A stretch of 64,000 bases of DNA, taken from contig CM070721.1 of assembly GCA_036346275.1 (NCBI GenBank), forward strand, positions 54,461,869-54,525,868, given 5' to 3'. The translations under genes and the position numbers were made by a program. This document shows, piece by piece, positions 60,056-64,000 of this stretch (position 1 is its first letter; every line of letters starts with the position of its first letter). A model generated the notes under the pieces. The model did no database searches. It worked only from the letters and a program-made list of their open reading frames with translations, and was not told where the DNA came from. This stretch comes from Otatea glauca. Its lineage: Eukaryota > Streptophyta > Magnoliopsida > Poales > Poaceae.

Positions 60056-61273
60056 GCCAAGGGAATGTGGTGGCTCCAGTGTATGAACGGAAAGCGAGGT
60101 TGCGGCTCGATTTTGCGCAGACACGGCGAAAGAGCGCGAGATTTCTCTGGCGTAAGGGACATGGAATGACCGGCAGTATGGCGCGGGAGTTCCAAGAATG
60201 AACGTGGCTTTGGATCGGGCAGAGGTGGTGCGGCGATGCGTTGAATCGGCGAGGCAGGCGCGAAAATGGAGGAGAAAAGATCGGGGGCGCTCGTGCTTGT
60301 CTCGGGCGAGAGGGGAAAAGAGAAGGGAGCAGCGAATTCAGGGGCTGACGGGTGGGTCCGGGGTCCACCGTCAGTGAGAGGAGGCCTTTTTCCGTTGCCG
60401 CCAGCAACCGTTACGGAAAAGGGGGTGGCCCACCTGTCGGCGAGAGGAGGCGAGTCAAAGGATAAGCACGGCTGAGACAGGCTCCATGTGACCATTAAAA
60501 TTGCTATCAAATCACCGTTTAATTTTGTGAAACTTTTTGACCAACATTCTCTGGTAGTTTATAATCTCCCGTAAACATTTGAGGTTAAAATACCGCATGG
60601 TTGAATTTTAGAAATTCTGACACTGTGGACTTGTACAGGATTTGTATTTCGGTATCTTATTTATTTAGGGGTTTAAATCATATTAATTATTTTCCAAACT
60701 TTTTATAGAGATTCATTTTGTCTTAATTATATCTTAATAAAAATTTCAAGTCAAAAAATCAAGTGAATATTTTATAAAAATTCTGACATTAGGATTTCTA
60801 GTTTTTAATTGTTTCTGTTTTTGAATTATTAGAGGGCTTTTCCGACATGATAAAATCCTGATATTTTTAACAGGGATAGGATTTACGCTGAGTGTGTTTT
60901 GGTAATTTTACAGCTCCATATAAACTTCGAATATTTTTCATTAATTTTGACTTGTACTGTTTCTAGTCAAAAAGAGGTGTCATAAATTTTATTTACCCAT
61001 TTTTCTGTGCATAAAATTTTACATGTTGATTTTACTGACTTACCAGCATGGTTAGGGTTCCATGGTAATTTTTACAAAATTTATATTTTACCTTTTTATC
61101 TTTTTACCATTACCCATTCTTTTTATTCTATTTGTTTGATTTTCCATTCAACACAAAAATTCAAAGAAATCCAAATAAATCCCAATAATGTCATGGAAAA
61201 GTCGGAAATAAATATGTTCAAATTCAAAATATTAAATTTTATATTATTGCATTTTTCGGGATGTTACATTAGT

Positions 61274-61865
61274 TTAATTTGTAGAGATTTCATATTAGCG
61301 TAATTTGTAGGGTTGCTCCATTCCCATGGAAGTGAGATTAGTTTTGGTACTGTATACTTCTTTCCCTTAAAATACGGGTGAGTATTCTCTCATGTATTTT
61401 TTATTCTTCTCTTTTGTGTGTTGAAATGTTAGCAATCTTTTCTATCAACCACAAAATAGTTCATATATTAGTTTTCACATGTGGAAAAAAGGCATTTGTT
61501 TAACAGTAAGCATTCTGAATATTGCAAGTGGCTTGTGATCTGCCTGTTGCTCCATCACCACCAGGCATTCCATGTAATTGTCTAAATTGACCATTGACAT
61601 GTTCATTCTAAATATGCTCCAAATTTCAGATTCTAAAGATGCAAACTGAAATAATTTTTCTTGACCAGAACAGAGCATAAAAAATTTGTAGTAACGAGAG
61701 CTAGGTAATGACAATGAATAGTAAAAAAAACAATAAGAGCCTTATTATTTGTTAAAGCCAATTAAACTGTTCAGCACTTATCTCCATAGAAATGTTAATG
61801 TCATTTCAAGCAGATGCTTGATTATCATATGTAATGCACGGGATTAATTACAAGAGGCAAACTAA
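61274..61865. other. Unassigned region
   Basis: AT-rich. The frame at 61475-61714 (minus) has no recognised motif. Confidence 0.3.
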
Positions 61866-61869
61866 CATG

Positions 61870-62090
61870 TGCAAGGGAGCGACCACGGCGAGGGGGTGGC
61901 TTCGGCGAGGGGGAGGCGTCGGCGAGGGGGCGGCGTCGAGGCGGTGTCGAAGAGGGGGCGGCGTCGGCAAGGGGAGGCTTCGAGGCGACGTCGAAGAGGG
62001 GTTAGCGTCGGCGAGGGGTCGGCATCGACGAGGGGGAGGCATCGGCGAGGGGGCGACGTCGAGGCTGCGTCGAGGTTGGGGGGAGGCGCT
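61870..62090. repeat. GC-rich minisatellite-like array
   Basis: Irregular tandem units around GGCGAGGGGG and GGCGTCG alternate with GTCGAAGAGGGG. It keeps Gly/Arg-rich frames open on the plus strand and Pro/Ser-rich frames on the minus strand. It may lie within the CACTA element to the right. Confidence 0.55.
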
Positions 62091-62203
62091 GGAATGGGAG
62101 ACGAAGCGGGTGGGCTCGGGAGACAAAGTTATAGCTATGGTTTTGAGTGCGTGAGTGGAGAATGAATGATCTACAAGAGTGGCCTTTTTATAGGGATCCC
62201 CAA

Positions 62204-62300
62204 TCACAGACGGTTCTAGTTTAGAACCGTCTGTTATAATAACAACTCAGACGGTTATGTATTAGAACCGTCTATGATAGAAGAACCGTCTGTGATGAAG
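62204..62300. repeat. CACTA-type subterminal repeats
   Basis: Five copies of CAGACGGTT or its complement AACCGTCTG, alternating in orientation. The same motif fills the CACTA end at 23935-24209. No CACTA terminus is visible to the left, so the end is probably lost. Confidence 0.6.
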
Positions 62301-62524
62301 CCTGACATAGACCTTCATTGATGAGGTAAATCCAGAGTTTGGCCTTCTTGACATACAATCGATAGTAGATAATGTATAATGTATATGGAATTGTAGATGA
62401 AGCAATATCAGTAAAGGAAAGGAAACTATATTAAATAAATCAGATGCATATATACACAAAGTTGTTTTGAATTTCGAGCATCTCATTACAAACAACTCTA
62501 TTATCTTCTAGAGTACACTTAAAA

Positions 62525-64000
62525 TCATAAATCCACTTGCTTATTCTTTTGTATAAAAATTAGCCCTTCACGATGATCGACACGTGTGTAGCTAGCTTCG
62601 TCGGGTTGTTCTTCCTGGACTGTGATGCTCTTTCCGATAGGAGGCAACTCATCAAATTGATTGTATTCTTCCTCATCTACTACATTTTCTACTTCGACAA
62701 TCCTCCTTTTTTCCTGAAGAACTACATGTCTCTTTTTGTTGGACGGGTCGATTACATAGAATACTTGAACAACTTGGTTAGCGAGTATGAATGGTTCATC
62801 TTGGTATTCAACGTGTGCGAGGTCGACAGTAGTGACACCGTACTTGTCAACCTTCACGTGCTGGAGGTGGACCTAACGACACCGAAATAAGGGGATCTTG
62901 AATAGTATATAGTCGAGCTCCTAAATCTCCTCTATGAACCCATAGTAGGAGCTCCTCGTTGAACCAACGGTGTTGAACGCATCTATGCAGACACCGCTGT
63001 TCTGGTTTGTGCTCTTCATATCCTGATCTCTCGTGTAAAATGTGTACCCATTTAATTCGTATCATTTTCATGTTACAACTGTAAATGTTGGCCCTTTTGC
63101 CAACCATGTGAGCGTATCACTTGACGAGGTCCCAGTGATGGGTCGCTCCTTCAGTCATCTGTTAAACTGAAGGTTATGCTGTCTCGTGATCCAAGACTCT
63201 TGCCGTGTCAGATTCTCTTGTAGTAGCCAGTGCTTATGCTCATCGATGTACGGGGACACTACAGCCATGTGTTGTAAAACTGTGAAATGAGCTTGAGCAT
63301 AGGAAGCCGGATCAGGCGTGATTGCTTTCCTTCCGATGATTCCAATGCCCTGGAGTCTCCCCTCATGGCGAGATCGAGGCACACCTATTGGTTCGACCTG
63401 AGCCATGTAATCGACGTAGAACTCGACGACTTCTTCGGTTGCATAACCTTCGACAATGCTACCCTCCAGCCGAGATCAATTCCGTACGTAGGACTTGAGA
63501 ATTCCCATATACCTCTCGTATGGGTACATGCTACGTAGGAACAAGGGCCCACAATCTTTATCTCTATCACAAGGTGAACAACGAGATAGACCATGATATC
63601 GAAAAACGACGGAGGGAAATACATCTCAAGATTACATAAAGTCATCACCACCTCAGCCTGCAGTGCATCTATTGCTTTGGGATCGATGACCTTCTGAGCA
63701 ATTGTGTTAAAGAAATAACACAGCCTCGTGATTGTCTCCCGGACCTTGACTGACAAAATACTTCTAATTGCCACAGGGAGCATTTGTCTCATCAGCACAT
63801 GACAATCATGAGACTTCATGCCAACTAATTTCAAATCTTGCATCGAAACAAGTCTCTTCATGTTAGAGGAGTAACCGGACGAAACTTTCACACCATGCAA
63901 GTACTGGCACAGTTCAGTTCCCTCGGCCTTAGACAAAGTGTAACAAGAAGGTTTGCAGTATGTTCAGCCTGTATCTGTTTCTTTCGGTGCTAACTCAGGT
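62525..64000 (-). pseudogene. CACTA (En/Spm) transposase, 3' part, decayed and cut by the window edge
   Basis: Reading leftwards: 63385-63936 holds a DUF4218-type segment (MKSHDCHVLMRQMLPVAIRS, then CNLEMYFPPSFFDIMVYLV). 63155-63406 has GIIGRKAITPDPASYAQAHF and SPYIDEH. 62525-62950 has a DUF4216-type segment (KVDKYGVTTVDL, DEPFILANQVVQVFYV, HVVLQEKRRIV). This is the normal C-terminal order of plant TNP2-like transposases. It is broken by frame changes and by in-frame TAG stops at 62921-62923 (after YYGFIEEI) and 62873-62875 (a Trp position in RCRWVHLQ-like sequence). The N-terminal transposase core lies right of the window. Confidence 0.85.

Larger units (their letters stand above)
55854..61268 (-). 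mobile_element. Solo LTR of the giant-LTR gypsy family, 5415 bp, TSD TTAGT
   Basis: On the minus strand TGTAACATCCCG...GGGGTCTCACA, flanked by TTAGT at 55849-55853 and 61269-61273. Its length agrees with the 5373-bp LTR at 6437. The best open frame (59324-59890, minus, 188 codons) shares a stretch with 8085-8354 (see findings). No internal region. Confidence 0.92.

Noticed and set aside
1..64000. CRISPR arrays, bacterial operons, rRNA or tRNA genes
   Set aside because: None seen. Repeat spacing, gene structure and element types are those of a plant nuclear genome.

Overview
This is plant nuclear DNA, almost certainly from a grass (Poaceae; an Oryza-like genome is plausible but not proven). 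The evidence is Stowaway and Tourist MITEs with grass-type ends, Ty3/gypsy elements with an initiator-Met primer site, a CT-rich 5' leader, and a host gene whose second exon is extremely GC-rich. I can support one ordinary host gene with confidence: a WIP-family C2H2 zinc-finger transcription factor (exons 37165-37809 and 38898-39416, 387 aa). Nearly everything else is transposon-derived or unassigned intergenic DNA.
Layout. 1-6139: minus-strand LTR pieces. 6140-13245: tail and LTR of a Copia-like element, split by a 6549-bp gypsy deletion derivative (5373-bp 5' LTR, primer-binding site, truncated gag, 66-bp stub of the 3' LTR, TSD ATTTT). 13246-17408: decayed hAT transposon and low-complexity DNA. 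17409-22165: another long LTR, truncated. 22166-24835: tandem repeats, the end of a CACTA element and a fold-back element. 24836-27897: gypsy pol tail, polypurine tract and 3' LTR. 27898-33873: a minus-strand LTR with a complete solo LTR nested in it (30361-33371, TSD ATAAG). 33874-47230: a gene island holding the WIP gene and only small DNA transposons. 47231-52398: a nested stack in which a solo LTR (TSD AAAAG) sits in a Tourist MITE, itself apparently inside a Stowaway-like MITE. 52399-55853: nested MITEs, an 84-bp perfect direct repeat and a hAT remnant. 55854-61268: a 5415-bp solo LTR (TSD TTAGT). 61269-64000: GC minisatellite and a decayed minus-strand CACTA transposase running off the right edge.
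The most unusual signal lies inside the LTRs. Eight LTR copies from otherwise diverged families share a short block about 0.65-0.75 kb from the LTR 3' end. It holds a 12-nt palindrome whose bases change between copies while pairing is kept (A-U, U-A, C-G and G-U at the same stem position). About 290-420 nt further downstream, all six copies that reach that far carry a second hairpin, GAGTAC-loop-GTACTC, at a nearly constant distance from the LTR end. Together these look like a conserved structured element in the long 5' leader of the retrotransposon RNA.
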